A DNA stretch of 64,000 nucleotides from Fasciola hepatica (lineage: Eukaryota > Platyhelminthes > Trematoda > Plagiorchiida > Fasciolidae), in the NCBI GenBank assembly GCA_948099385.1, contig CANUEZ040000105.1, positions 2,615,001 to 2,679,000 on the forward strand. Direction: 5' to 3'. Shown piece after piece: positions 32,871 to 45,060 of this stretch (position 1 is its first letter; each line of letters begins with the position of its first letter). The position numbers and the translations under genes are program-made. The notes beneath the pieces are model-generated. The model had not been told where the DNA came from. It searched no databases and saw only the letters and a program-made list of their open reading frames with translations.

Positions 32871-33307
32871 AAGTGTGAGGTTGATGGTTGAAACAGCTGA
32901 CTTGGACTGAACGGAACTGAACCTATTCGGATGATATGTCTTGTCCTGAGCAAGCCAACCACTTGCATGCTAACCAAAAAATAGCAATAAACATAATTAT
33001 TCAAGAACTCTCACACACGCCATCTTCAGCGACGGAACTCCCATTTTACATGATCTGTATACATCACGTGGGTATCGCACGTTGTGCAACTTACTGTCCG
33101 ATATTCGTAGCTTCGGTTGTAAAACCAGTCTTGAAAAAGGTTAGCCGTGGTGACCGAAACGTCGACAACCTACTAACGATTTCGACTGCGCTGTGTTATT
33201 GAGCAATAAAATTCTACCATAACATATCACATGGCGCATCGATTCTTCGATACACTCCGAACCGATCTCGGTTCTGACACATTAAGGGAAATAACTATTC
33301 ACAATTA

Positions 33308-33576
33308 TTCCATCTATTCATCTATTCATTTAGATAGTGAACTGACTGTGTGACATTTGCCTGGCGGTCTTTCATGATCATAGTTGCACATTCGGTGTGG
33401 TCGAACGCGCTAGGATGATCACACTGCCGCTCCGGGAGTCGAACCCTGGCCACCTGGGTAACAGCCAGCACTCCTAACCAATAGACCACGCCCGAATAGC
33501 CCAATCATAATCAATTATCGTACAGCAACCATAGACATGCGATGCCCGAATAAATAGAAAGAACAACACAAGCATC
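33308..33576 (-). repeat. SINE-B, independent copy
   Basis: A full copy outside any unit U, with tRNA-like core 33426-33497 and an ATTCATCT-type tail at the left. It shows that SINE-B is mobile on its own and marks its 5' limit near GCTTGTGTTGTTC on the minus strand. Confidence 0.7.
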
Positions 33577-34195
33577 AAGTGCAACTAAGAAAACATCCAC
33601 TAATTCACGTACGCTTGGTGCAACCGGTGAACAAATTCATGCCCCATCTATACGACAGGTGAACACAAAGCATCACATAGCACATCCCTTCCTCCCATCA
33701 CAATACAAACAGGAATACAAATACACGCCCAGACTCATTGCTGTCTCATCTCCCAATATGTAATCCTCAAGCGATCAAACAGCATTCGCATGAATGCATT
33801 AAAACAGCGATGACAAGTAAAATAATATGTGAGCGAGAGATTGTGTTCGTGTAATTGTCTGTGCTGGTGTGCAATAGTTTTCGTGTGAGTGTACTTGACT
33901 GATCGATAGAGTGGGTGAGTGAATAAGTATGTTACTGACTAACTCAGTGAATGAGCGGTTGAGAGACGTGGGGGGGGGGAGGGACAAAGGAGAACGAATA
34001 AAATGTCCGACACAGTCACACATGTGATACATAGGAAAATAAAAGTAGATTAGATCGGGTCAGGTAGTTGAACGTGACCTTATTCACGTGCTTCTACTGT
34101 GAGTATGAGACTCAGTTGTATTTTGTATCTCCACTGAACCGGTATGTTCATCTCGCTAGAGGACGAGGTGAAAAAGGAGACAGAGTGAACAAAAC
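33577..34195. other. No recognised feature
   Basis: AT-rich, with TGAGTGA-like short repeats around 33830-33960 and a G9 run at 33971. Confidence 0.4.
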
Positions 34196-34198
34196 ACA

Positions 34199-34271
34199 AA
34201 TGGCTCCGACCAGGTAAAAACTGGGAACTTCTTGTGAGTTAGACAGATGTGATAACCACTGCATCAAGTAA
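34199..34271 (-). pseudogene. tRNA-Val-like (AAC) pseudogene or SINE head
   Basis: The minus strand has GCAGTGGTTATCACATCTG, then anticodon loop TCTAACT (AAC), then a degraded B box. The acceptor strands do not pair well. Confidence 0.5.
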
Positions 34272-34462
34272 CCAAACAAATCCATCCAATCAGTACTAAC
34301 ATACATCTCACCGAGTAAAATTCGGGCTTGGTGATGGAGTCTCCTAAGACAACCCTTTGTTTTGACTTGCACAGCCAGGTAGTATTCAGTCCATATGCCT
34401 CTGAAGACTTTAATCCTTATGCACGCATGTTCCATTTTTTGCACTGCAGCACTCATCTTCAC

Positions 34463-34463
<1 letters not shown>

Positions 34464-34548
<85 letters not shown>

Positions 34549-34549
34549 T
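34464..34549. repeat. (AT)n(GA)n microsatellite
   Basis: About 58 bp of TA followed by about 27 bp of GA. Confidence 0.95.
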
Positions 34550-36100
34550 GTCGAAAATATCTGTCATAAGTCACACTCATTTGAACTTGAGTCTTCAGTC
34601 ACGCTGACAGCAGCGTACAAGGCTTCCGCGATCTACTGCCAGTGTTCATTTGGGCCGTGGGCATCTGATTGCATCGATAATCGCGTTGAAATTTTCACAT
34701 GAAAAGCAGATTTTACGTTCTCGTCGGGAAACAGCAGGTATGGAGCGGGTGGCTTTAGGGATCGCGTGACCACAGACAGTGCGCAAACAACAACAAGCAT
34801 GTATCAAAATGTGATGCCTTGAGAAGAGAATAACACAATTTTTCAGAATACGGCTTTCAGCAGATTATAAACAGACCGACTGGAATCTGGACTACATCCT
34901 ACTCAACAGCATCACGTGGTAGACGCGACGCCAATTTTCCTGGAAATTCCTTACTACCCGAAGGTGAAGATCCGTTGTTTTGTTGAGGCCAAGTCCAAGC
35001 GAAGAACAATGCTAGGACTTTTGATTTCAGAGCAATTGGGTTTTACACTGGATTTGCGTTGAACTCATAAGAAACGTTAACCAGTGACACTTTCATCTGA
35101 ATATCAACCAGTCTTAAGTGTACTAGGGGCAACCAACATAGATGTCCTCGGCTTGCATCCAGGATAAAAAGAAATGAAATCACTTTGCAACCTACATCCT
35201 CTGACTGCTCTGTTCAAAGTGGAAGACGATGATTGACAGTTTCTTACAGTTTTATAAGGTTTCTCAGGCTTTATTGATCGCGATCATGCTGTGAAAATCA
35301 CCGTTTTCCGAACACCATATTGGATTTATTTTCTCTACGATCTTTTCTGCCGCTTGGTTTCGACTTCATCGTTTTGTTTGGTTGCGTACGTTTAACTGAA
35401 CTGATCATTTCGAGGTTTTCGTCGACCTCACTTTTGAATCACTTTTACTTTCGGCTTGTCGCCGACTGTACACTAACTCGGTTCGCTTTCTGCTTCACCG
35501 TAGCGTTCGTTTGCATTTCACGCATTTCTCGTATCGGTACTGTTTCAAAATACAGAATTCACTTCCGCATCTGTCCACTGACGCGAGTCTTCTCTACTCG
35601 TTCGAGAGAGGGATTTCGTTGGTAATTAGCTGAGACCGCATAGAACACATGTTCATAAGTCACACTCGAATGTCTTCTATAAGGCGATCAAAAAGGGCCT
35701 TTAGGCTTAATCTTGCTTGGCTCTGCTAAGTGAATGATTACCATTCTTTGTAAAACTTCCTTTAGGTTTAAGTCAAGTCCAGAGCTACACGCTACCCGGT
35801 TAATGACTGCCAATTTCGCAGCTAGCCTCGGATAAGTTGGACAACGGCTGACTGAATAAGCATTCAGGGTACATAAGGATATGGTGCGTTTGCCTGATTT
35901 GATGGCATTTTGCACTATAAAACACCATACAGATAAGTTTAAAGCATTGCGACGTGGCGAGTGTGGCCCACCGTTTTATAAAATTATAGCCCCTTGTTGT
36001 GCTTTATTTACCCGGCGTTGTTTCACAAGGAAAAATGTGAATGAACGGTACCAATGGCCATCAGCTCTTCTCATCCGACGCCGCCACCTTACAAGACACG
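34550..36100. other. No recognised gene
   Basis: Several ORFs of 60-100 codons (for example 35320-35625) lack domains or splice support. Confidence 0.4.
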
Positions 36101-37490
36101 CTTGACTGCGCATTATCGAGTAAAAAGGCCAGCGATACCGCTAGCCTACATCCCACTCTGAACGGGGCGGCCAAGCAGTACAGCAGCGCCCTAACGCCCC
36201 AACTATGACGGACCCTCCAACGACTGATTGCGATTTCTCGTGCTCTAACGTATACTCTCTTATACTGAATACACGTTTGCTTCCCTGAACCTACTGTACC
36301 TGTTTACCCCCTCCCACTCATTATGTCACCATCTTCCAACATTTTTTCACATCCAACAGGAACTTCGGTCGTCTGTACTGGCAGTAGTGTTTCCGGTGGA
36401 AATCCTACTCCAGTTTTTGCGCGCCCTCCATTGCCTAACTTCCAAGTCTCACCTAACCCGCTACCACCGACTGACACCGTCCATGTGCTTTCAAATTAGC
36501 CATGTTCAACGTGCAAACCTTGAGGCGTATTGGACAACAGGTAGGTTTAGCTCATACGCACGAGTTCCATTACATCGTTGTGTTGCATCCAAGACTGCCG
36601 TGCCATTATTCGATTGGTGCTCCCATCTAATCCTTGTGCAAAGTTTCGCTTACCCTTCTCTGGAGACCGTGAGTGCATTGGATCTGCCTTTGTTTTACCA
36701 CATCAACAGCGTTTCCCCATTGGATAGTAGGAAACCTTTGTTTGACATTTTTCAAATTGACTAATCTGATTAGTGCAGAGGGCTTTGTGAACCATGAAAG
36801 AATTAGCAATGACCGAGACTTCTTTGTTGCACATAGTAACAATGTACTGATTACTCTTCCTGAAGAACTGACTCTAAACACTGGGACTACGACTTCTGGT
36901 CTTGCTCATATGGACGAAGGCTGAAGCTGCGCTGTTAGACTGCATCCCAATTGACAGTCGGTTTTGGGCAGTGGAATTTGAGATTCCTGCAAGGTCAGCA
37001 GTCGACGCCCCAAAAAAGCAATTTTTTATCGTTCAACGTATGCCGCGATCGACTGAAGTTCAGATTCAATCAAAAATATTCCCCTCCAAGAACCACACGA
37101 CCCCTTACGCTAAGCGAACCGGCCAGGCACCGTGATTTCAGTAGCAGATATGAGTGTGAAAGTTGGTTGTCATCAAGCGAGGAGCATAAAGACTAGATTC
37201 CTATTGTCCGGAAAACCGCTTCTGACTCTATGCTCCGACCATCGCCAATACCAACTGCGGATGCCGGTACGCGAATTGACGACTGCCTTCCTCGGGTTAC
37301 CAATGGAATCAGATCAACCACATCGCAATAAGCTAAAAAAGACGGGATTCGATAAAAGACTGCCGGCTGAAACCCCCCTTAACTTGGATCACCCAGTTTG
37401 CGCTAAGCTGTCCATATGCAGTGCTGGGTATTCCAAACGCACTCTGCCAAGATGGTTAGACTGCAATGGTGGTAGGCAGTAATCCACTGT
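36100..37490 (+). pseudogene. LINE 5' region and endonuclease, decayed
   Basis: The sequence parallels the LINE at 45200-46000: a Pro-rich leader (SPNPLPP), then fragments of an APE-type endonuclease such as KAEAALLDCIPIDSRFWAV (36900s) and LTLCSDHRQYQ (37230s), in shifting frames. It is non-functional. Confidence 0.65.
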
Positions 37491-37499
37491 CGTCCGGAT

Positions 37500-38450
37500 A
37501 GTTAACACATCTGACCTACTGAGATCTTACATGGTTCTCTACCACTTCAAGTCTCAGGGTCTGGTTGCCGGTCATCCCTGATAGTGCAGACGGCATTCGA
37601 GGCCGACGAAAGATGTATCTGTGCTCCAAGGTCTGTCGAAGAAAAAAGATATGGCCGATACAACCACGACCTGGTCTGAAACCCGTTTGATTCTCATGAG
37701 TACACATTTTGAAAGCGCTGGATAATCGATGGAGAATAAGTCCGATGGGCGGTTTGGATGCGATACTGACCAAGCTAATTTCTCTGTGGTTTACACAAGA
37801 GGACCTGTCACATTTCTTGCAAATCGGCACAGTCACCGATTCACACCTTACCCTCGGAATCTGCCCACTATCGCAGATTACCCGCAGCAGTTTTACTAAC
37901 TCCGAAACCAAAGCTTCGGCTTCATCCTTGAAAAAATGGAGTCAACCAATCCGGTGCAGCCGTTTTGTATCTTTTCAAGTAAACTACCTCCCGCACAATC
38001 TCCATTTCTGATTGAGGGGTGATATCCACCTTCATCGATTCTCTGGCAAGTATCTTTGGAAGGTCCATTGTGGAAGCGCGCCAACTGAATTTTTCCTTAA
38101 AGTGCTCCGCCCAACGCCCCAGACGACGTCCCTGAGAGTGCATCAGTGAGCCGTAGAATTCCTTGCTTAGTTCACTGACACCAGGCTTCCGTAGACCGGT
38201 ACTTCTAATCAAACGGTAGAAGTCTGCAGTATTCCTAACAGAAGTAGCCTTTTCCATTTCCCCACATCTCGCAATCCACCACTGCTCACGGTCATTTCTC
38301 AGGCTCCTAGTCAGTTGGTGTCTCAGGGATTTGCGCACTTCATTGAATGTGGCATCCGGAGAGACGGATCTACGAGCATCCAACAAAGCAACTGGTGTCG
38401 AGGATATTCATCGTTCTTCAGGCCTACTTGAACCAGAATTTTGTGTGGCA
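37500..38450 (-). pseudogene. LINE linker and reverse transcriptase fragment
   Basis: The minus strand reads LLDARRSVSPDATFNEVRK and EQWWIARCGEMEKA (38390-38250), TGLRKPGVSEL, then RT blocks ending ENQTGFRPGRGCIGHIFFLRQ near 37690. One frame change lies near 37915. The 3' half with the FADD box is missing. The opposed LINE at 36100-37490 abuts it. Confidence 0.75.
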
Positions 38451-39240
38451 TTAGAAGCGGCTTGAATGGGGTTCTTTATCTTGTTGCCCTATATGACATA
38501 GTGCGCGGACGTTAAAGGGAGCCAAGTGAAGCGAACACTTAGGCTTAAGTGGTGCATTCAGTGTGTACCCAACTCCTGAACTACTGCTATCATTACAGCA
38601 TGGCATTTTACGCCGATGTTAAATTAAAAGAAGAAAAGTTTGTAAGGCCCATTACAGGAAATATGTTAGAGATGGCTGGACAGCTCGTACTTCACGGCCG
38701 TCCACACCGCAGAGGGGTTTTTTCTTTGGGAACACTAACCGAAGCGGTTGACCCAAAATTCTAACCCACAAGGCAGTGAGGCGTTAACGTGATCGAAGCA
38801 CTCGTGAAGGGACTTCTGGTCTGTCATATAAGGCCTCATTGTCGTAAGCATTCTGTCCTGTCTTCGCTGGTGCTTTCTTATCGATCCGCTTTTCGGATTC
38901 TGTCCTCGGCCCCATGCACCCAATGGAACAAGCGGAACATGGACGAGACAGTACCCTTTGGGCCGGGGACTGCTCTGCTTAGGCGGGACATAGCCACCCA
39001 ATGAAGTGCGATGACTTCTCCCACCGTCGAGACAAACCCCAGGTTCTCCACTCTTACATCAATCTAGTGGGGGGGGGGTTAGACAGGCAAACTGTTTCTG
39101 TCCGTGTTTATTCGCTGGGGTGCCCTCTCTAGGTGCATAGTAAATAGAACCAGATGTTGCCCAGTAACTGGTTCAGAGACTGGACTTCATCTGGCCTCTA
39201 CCCATTGACCTGTGAGGCACGATTGCATCTCCAGTCATCC
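38451..39240. other. No recognised gene
   Basis: Mixed-composition DNA with a G9 run near 39069. ORFs on both strands at 38735-39004 mirror each other and show no domain. Confidence 0.4.
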
Positions 39241-39910
39241 TGCATAACTCCTTGAGTCATGGATGCACGCAAGCCATCACATCACACCGAGGTGCAATCT
39301 CGTCGTGTTGGATTGTTGTCACCAACTTCGTTGAAGTCTCGTAAAGTAATTACGCCAACCACATACGTGTATGCCGTACCTCAGCAGCGTCGTAGCTACT
39401 TGCATGACAAACTTCGTAGGTTGGACCAAACGCGTCAACAGCAGGCCGGATCTCACACCGATCGTCGATGCATCGAAACTTCTACCGCTATCAGAACACG
39501 ATCATACCCTCCGAAGACCAACAATCATCGTTCCTAGACATTCGCGCAGTCTTCGAACCTGTCAATGGGACTGAACTATGGAACCGCTTGTTTAGAAATG
39601 GAATACCTGAGCAGTTTATCTCGGTCCTCAAACAGCCGTAACGGCATACCTCAGGTCGGGTTAGGATCTGCGGCCAGTGTGCCGTCTCCGGTCGAGTATT
39701 ACAACGTTGCTCTTCAGCCGTATTTCTATTCAACTTGGTCATAGAGGATATACTAACGGAATGCTTTATCTGGACTAATCAACGGTGGAGTTGCCTATCT
39801 TCATGGGGACAGTTTTTGACTTCGGAGACGCCCATGACATCGTCTTGCTGAGTAGCAATGCACAGGCAACCCAACAAACTGTGGACCACTTGGTGATGAG
39901 GGCATCCAGA
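39240..39910 (+). pseudogene. LINE reverse transcriptase fragment
   Basis: Degenerate RT blocks read in order: QQAGSHTDRRCI, then LFRNGIPEQFISVLKQP, then SGRVRICGQ, then FLFNLVIEDIL, then a VAMHRQPNKLWTTW tail. Many frame breaks. Confidence 0.65.
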
Positions 39911-40036
39911 TAACCAACAATAACTGGGCATAACGAACGGGAGGGGACAACCTGTTAGAAAAAAGGATTAATAATTCCCGGTCTTTGCAGCGTACACTTT
40001 TTAGTGTTTTCCAAATTGCTTCATTGGCACCAAGCG

Positions 40037-40037
<1 letters not shown>

Positions 40038-40095
<58 letters not shown>

Positions 40096-40155
40096 ACAGA
40101 TTGGATAGAACAAGCATCTCCGCGCGCGCGCGCATACATACACACACACACATCC
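40038..40155. repeat. (AT)n and (CG/CA)n microsatellites
   Basis: AT repeats at 40038-40091, then alternating CG, CATA and CA runs at 40119-40152. Confidence 0.95.
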
Positions 40156-40577
40156 AAGGTCAAGTGGCGATCAAACCATACGAATAAAGTTACTTCACAA
40201 CCGAGTAATCATCGAACACAATTCGTTAGGCCGATCAACCTCAAAAATCTTTACCTGGGAGGAAATCCTCGAGAACCTCAGATGTAATGTCCACCAAGGA
40301 TGATCGTTTTATGGCTTTAGTATCCCGCAGAGTTAAAATAATTAAAACAAGAAGATCAACATATAGGTGTCAAGCTGTATATTATTATTCTTCAATGTCT
40401 AGAAATTGTTGGAGAAAAAAGTGTAGTAAAACTACTCGGTCTGTCGCCGGATTGACTGCTTGCGGACAAATAAACACAAATGCAGTTGTCAATGATTTGT
40501 GCGAAGTGACGTGCTCTCTGAAAGGTCTTCCACTCTCCCTCTCTCTAACGCATACGCACGCGCGTCCCTGCTGTAAA

Positions 40578-40832
40578 TTATTCCATGAAAAAAATCTTCT
40601 CCCAAGCCGGATCTTGATCAGTTTGTTCACGAGGCCAATCCGTACTGTCTTGTGGGCCTAGTATCACACAACCGCCACGAATCTTGTTATGTAGTAGCTG
40701 CGAAGCCGCAGATCGAAGGGCTGGTGCTTCAACTTTGAACAGCTGGGTACGTTGAGTTTGACGCAACTCATCGCTAATGCCAAGTAGAAAATTGGTCAGC
40801 CCACGAGAACCAGCTGATACGGGCTTGTCCAA
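40578..40832 (-). CDS. PITRM1: PITRM1 last exon
   Basis: 84 codons after CAACCTCACAG, from LDKPVSAGSRGLTNFL to WEKIFFME and TAA. LDKPVSAGSRGL matches the family pattern of a D-x-P-V-x-P/G segment; ILGP...DPAW is the usual C-terminus. Starts in phase 0. Confidence 0.88.
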   Translation of the reverse strand: MDKPVSAGSRGLTNFLLGISDELRQTQRTQLFKVEAPALRSAASQLLHNKIRGGCVILGPQDSTDWPREQTDQDPAWEKIFFME

Positions 40833-43379
40833 CTGTGAGGTTGAAAGAGGAATTAAGTGCGAGAGTGATATCTGGTTGGATATGAAACAGAAGAGACCTT
40901 TTCGAATGTTAACCAAACAACCCGCGTATCAACTACGGTTGATGTTAAAATACGGCGTCCAGTCAAATTTAGTTTAGTTAAGTTCACTCGAACATTAAAT
41001 GCACACTTTAGTGCCCTGAATTATACATTGCATTACTGCCAAGTTGAAAGTGCAACAAATCGAAACATGAGAGGTCGAACAGGCAGACAAGAGATATGCA
41101 AGTGGCAATCGTGTAGAAAGGAAGAGTTCGAATGCAAACAGACAAACGACTGTGGTTCCTGGCCACACCATTCAGTATACGCAAGCATCCGGCTGGTGGA
41201 CCTCGTGGACGCCAATATGGAAATCAGATACATCCTTCAAAGCCAAACCTACTAGGCGATATTTGGATACTGTATTTCCTTGGACGAAGTAAAGCTATTT
41301 AGATTCATCTAATCAACAATGTCTCGTTTGAAATACAAAACTTAAGGACAAATATAAAACAAGCGTCGAAAAACTCGATTCCATCATCGTTCCTGTGGAC
41401 AGGAATGACAAGTGAAAAGACTCACCTCCTGAAAAACGGCTAATTTTGCCTCGTTTACATCTTGTGCGGGGAATTCGGCAGTCTCAGCCCAATCAAGGGC
41501 ATTTTCGAACACATTCACAGTTCGAAGTGCATTTGGGTCACTGAATTTTGTGACGGCATCGGGAAAGTAAAAATCAGTCAATCAATTTCAGTAGTACGAT
41601 TAAGGATTGTCCACAAATTGAATAATCATGTAGTGATCACGCTCAAATCATTATGGAAAACCATGGAAATATTCACTAAACAATATATGCTTACCGGGAG
41701 TCTTCGGTAGTGAACATCGAACGAGTTCAGACTGGGACTCGAACTCGCACTGCATGATTGCAAGCCACACACATTACTCGTTAGACTATCCGGCGCGCCT
41801 CTAGACGGTTCGCTTTGCTTCATCATTGTATCATGAAATCACTACGGTGTGAGACTTCACAGCGACAACTGGGGTTCGAACAAACACTACTGAGTTTAGA
41901 TACAATCAAAAGCAGACAGGACAACAATAACAGTCTGAATTATTGCCGCAGACAGTGAACGCATGTATAGGTAACTACTGACATAAAAGTTCAACAGGAA
42001 CGAGAAAAAAACAGCAGTTATTGTTGTCTCCATGTATATCCATGACCAGAAAAATTCCACCGAAAAATCTACATTGGGCTCTGACATGAGCACAGCAAGA
42101 AAGAAAATTATTTGCAGACAAAAAAACAGAACCTACCGGTAGGAGAAGAGCAACATCGATTCGGGCCTTGTTATCGCTCGACCACCGTATGCGCCACCCT
42201 TCTCACTATCGAACAGGCGCGAAGAAATTGCGAAAGGGTGACGATGAACATGAAATGAAAAGAGCCCAGAAACGACACACATGTGAGGGGGAAATACGAA
42301 ATTGACCACATAAATAGACAGCCAAGTTTCATCACTTCCGTCGATAACACAAGGCAATCTGTTGCAACACCTATTCTATTTATCTAGCATATGTCCCTTG
42401 TACACCACCATACAGTCTGCCCGAAAAACTCACGATCACCTCGATTCGGTCGAAATCGTGACATACGGTCGAATTCCAGTTTATACCTCTGATACTACTC
42501 TTTCTTGGCAAACAGTTTTGTCTATAGTATGTTTCTGGCTACTGAGTAGCACCAGTTTTACTAACAGGAATTCGACCGAATTGAGGACAGACTGTACACT
42601 GTTGATAGAATGAGAAACAGGAGTAACCACCTAGGATGATTTTCAGTACTGTCTTTTTTACTGTCTGCGCATGAGTGTAGTGCAAGGGGAGTCCCCATCC
42701 CGTAGTCTCAAAGGCCTAATGAACTATGAAGGATAACAAGAAACCTGACTCTGAGAGAGCCCAAACAGGCCATAATGAGCTGATTACTGGTAACAGCGGA
42801 CTGCTGTTCACCAATTAGGCGACCCGGGGGCAATGGAATTCAAACCTCTTACCTCAGGGGTAACAAACGCCTAGTCCACTAGACTACCAATGACCGATAA
42901 GCAACGTTGATACTGACAACCGACAAGACAGCAATCCATGCAATTATATTTCACTACTACCACGGTCAGTTGTCAGTTGCTGAACTGACTGTCCTCAAGA
43001 TTATCAGTCTCGCATTGGATAAGGTACATGGGAAATTCCATGTGGATCACCCAAATCGACTGAGACCATCCAAACATCTGTGACACAAGACTCCTGTGAA
43101 ATTATGCATAAACAGACAATCGGTCGGGGAGCATAAACAAATGTAACCTACCGTATTTCACGATGCAAGAACTTCGAGGTCAGAAGGTGGGATAACACGC
43201 GATAGCTAAGAAACAGAGGCAGAACAAACGACGGAAAAATAAAAACAGCACACTTCATGCCAATTAGGAGATTTACCAAGTCAAATTCACAGTGGTCAAA
43301 AGAAACAAAAGAAAGTCTACTGACTAGGCGGATTTCAACTTTGCGGACGTGAAGCACGTGTCACGTTTATTACTACCGT

Positions 43380-43410
<31 letters not shown>

Positions 43411-45010
43411 CATTATTATCATCTACACCTACACCCGTTTCGGGAATTGGATGGTCCAAAAAACATAGTGGCATGAAGGAATAATGGTTGAATGAATAAG
43501 AAAGCGGTTAACAAAAAAAATTCTCATTCATTTCTATTCCAATTATCTGATGGTTTCAAAGATCTTTATCGGGTTTCAACCGGGAAGTCGTGATGATCCC
43601 ATTGGGATCAGCACCAACATGAACATGTTGTGTCTCATTCGAAGCAATCGAATGCTCGATGTGTGAGGGTAGCGACTGGTCCGTCATAAACATGCGGCCC
43701 GCTTTTGCTAACAGACCAGTAACGTCACTGTGATGCATGAGATACGCAAACCACATCTGTCCAGAATCGAGGTCAAAGACCGGAGGCAAAAGCAACAGGG
43801 CAGCAGATCGATTAGCTGAAAAAAGTAATCTGCAAGTGGTGATTTGCCATACCATGGACCAATCAGAGGAGAGGATCCTTGAAAACAGTTGGACCGATTA
43901 GCTTTGTGTAACGATAGATTAGTGACCATCAACTCTATGTGAGCGTTACGTTACACACTAAGCTGAGACGGTTCAAAATTGGAGAGCTGTTCTCTAGAGA
44001 AAAATGGGCTCAGGTGCAGGACAAAGTGGGTTAAACAAGATGATGCGGCAAAACGAACGCCATGATGAATCATATCAATCACGCAGTACCGTATCAGCAG
44101 ACATGTTTCGAGTTCGTGACTGACAAGAGCAAATGAAATGCTTACATTTCGCGATCAACGTATTCTTTCAGTGCTCATGAACTAGGTAAAGGAAACAGAA
44201 TGCTTCGGATTTAGGAAAAAACCATATGCTACGCGTGAGGAAACGCATCTCAAACCGGAACGTTATCCAACTGTGTTCATTGTGGAGGAAAGTTGACTCA
44301 AATGTCCGTATGGCATAGAATATGAAGAACCAATGGAGAATGATATCGTTTCGTAGTTAAGGTCTCACCTGGCATAGTCAGATGAATCGTAGGCGGGTGC
44401 GGGCAAAGCCTTAGCCACATAGTGCACAGTGTACGGCATCACAAAATACGAGCAAGAGCGAAGCTGGTCAAAAGCGAGAACACGACGCGAAGGGCTTGGG
44501 TTCAACGGTAGAGGGGTCAGTTGTTTGACGAACTGTTGCAAATAATCCAATCCAACTTTCAATCCATCCGGTTCACCGTGAAGGCTAAATCTACAGTGAA
44601 ACAGTGAGGAAAAAACCCATACAAGCATTGGAGAACGTAAGAGATCTCATGGAACCGAAGATAAAATCTAACGTGTCATACTGTGAAACCGAAAGGTCTT
44701 GACGAACATTGTTTAAAGCACGAGTCTGGCCCGTGTAGTTATTGACCGCTACGGTCGAGGCAACCTCAAAAGGCAGAGGCAATGTAGTGGATACATATTA
44801 TGATGGGGATTGATAAGCATTACGCCACCCTGGCAAAACCGATGGCGAAAAATCGAGAAACGGACAGACGAGCAACACACCAAAAACGTGTGGAACCGGG
44901 CGTCTCATTCACACACTCATTCACTCACGTCTGACATCGAGTCCTAGTTTGGATCGAAAGGTCACAATAAACGTTTTACAACTCAGCGTACGCCTTGGCT
45001 GTTCTATAGC

Positions 45011-45060
<50 letters not shown>

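Noticed and set aside
35320..35625. 101-codon ORF as a gene
   Set aside because: No domain, no splice context, composition like flanking DNA.
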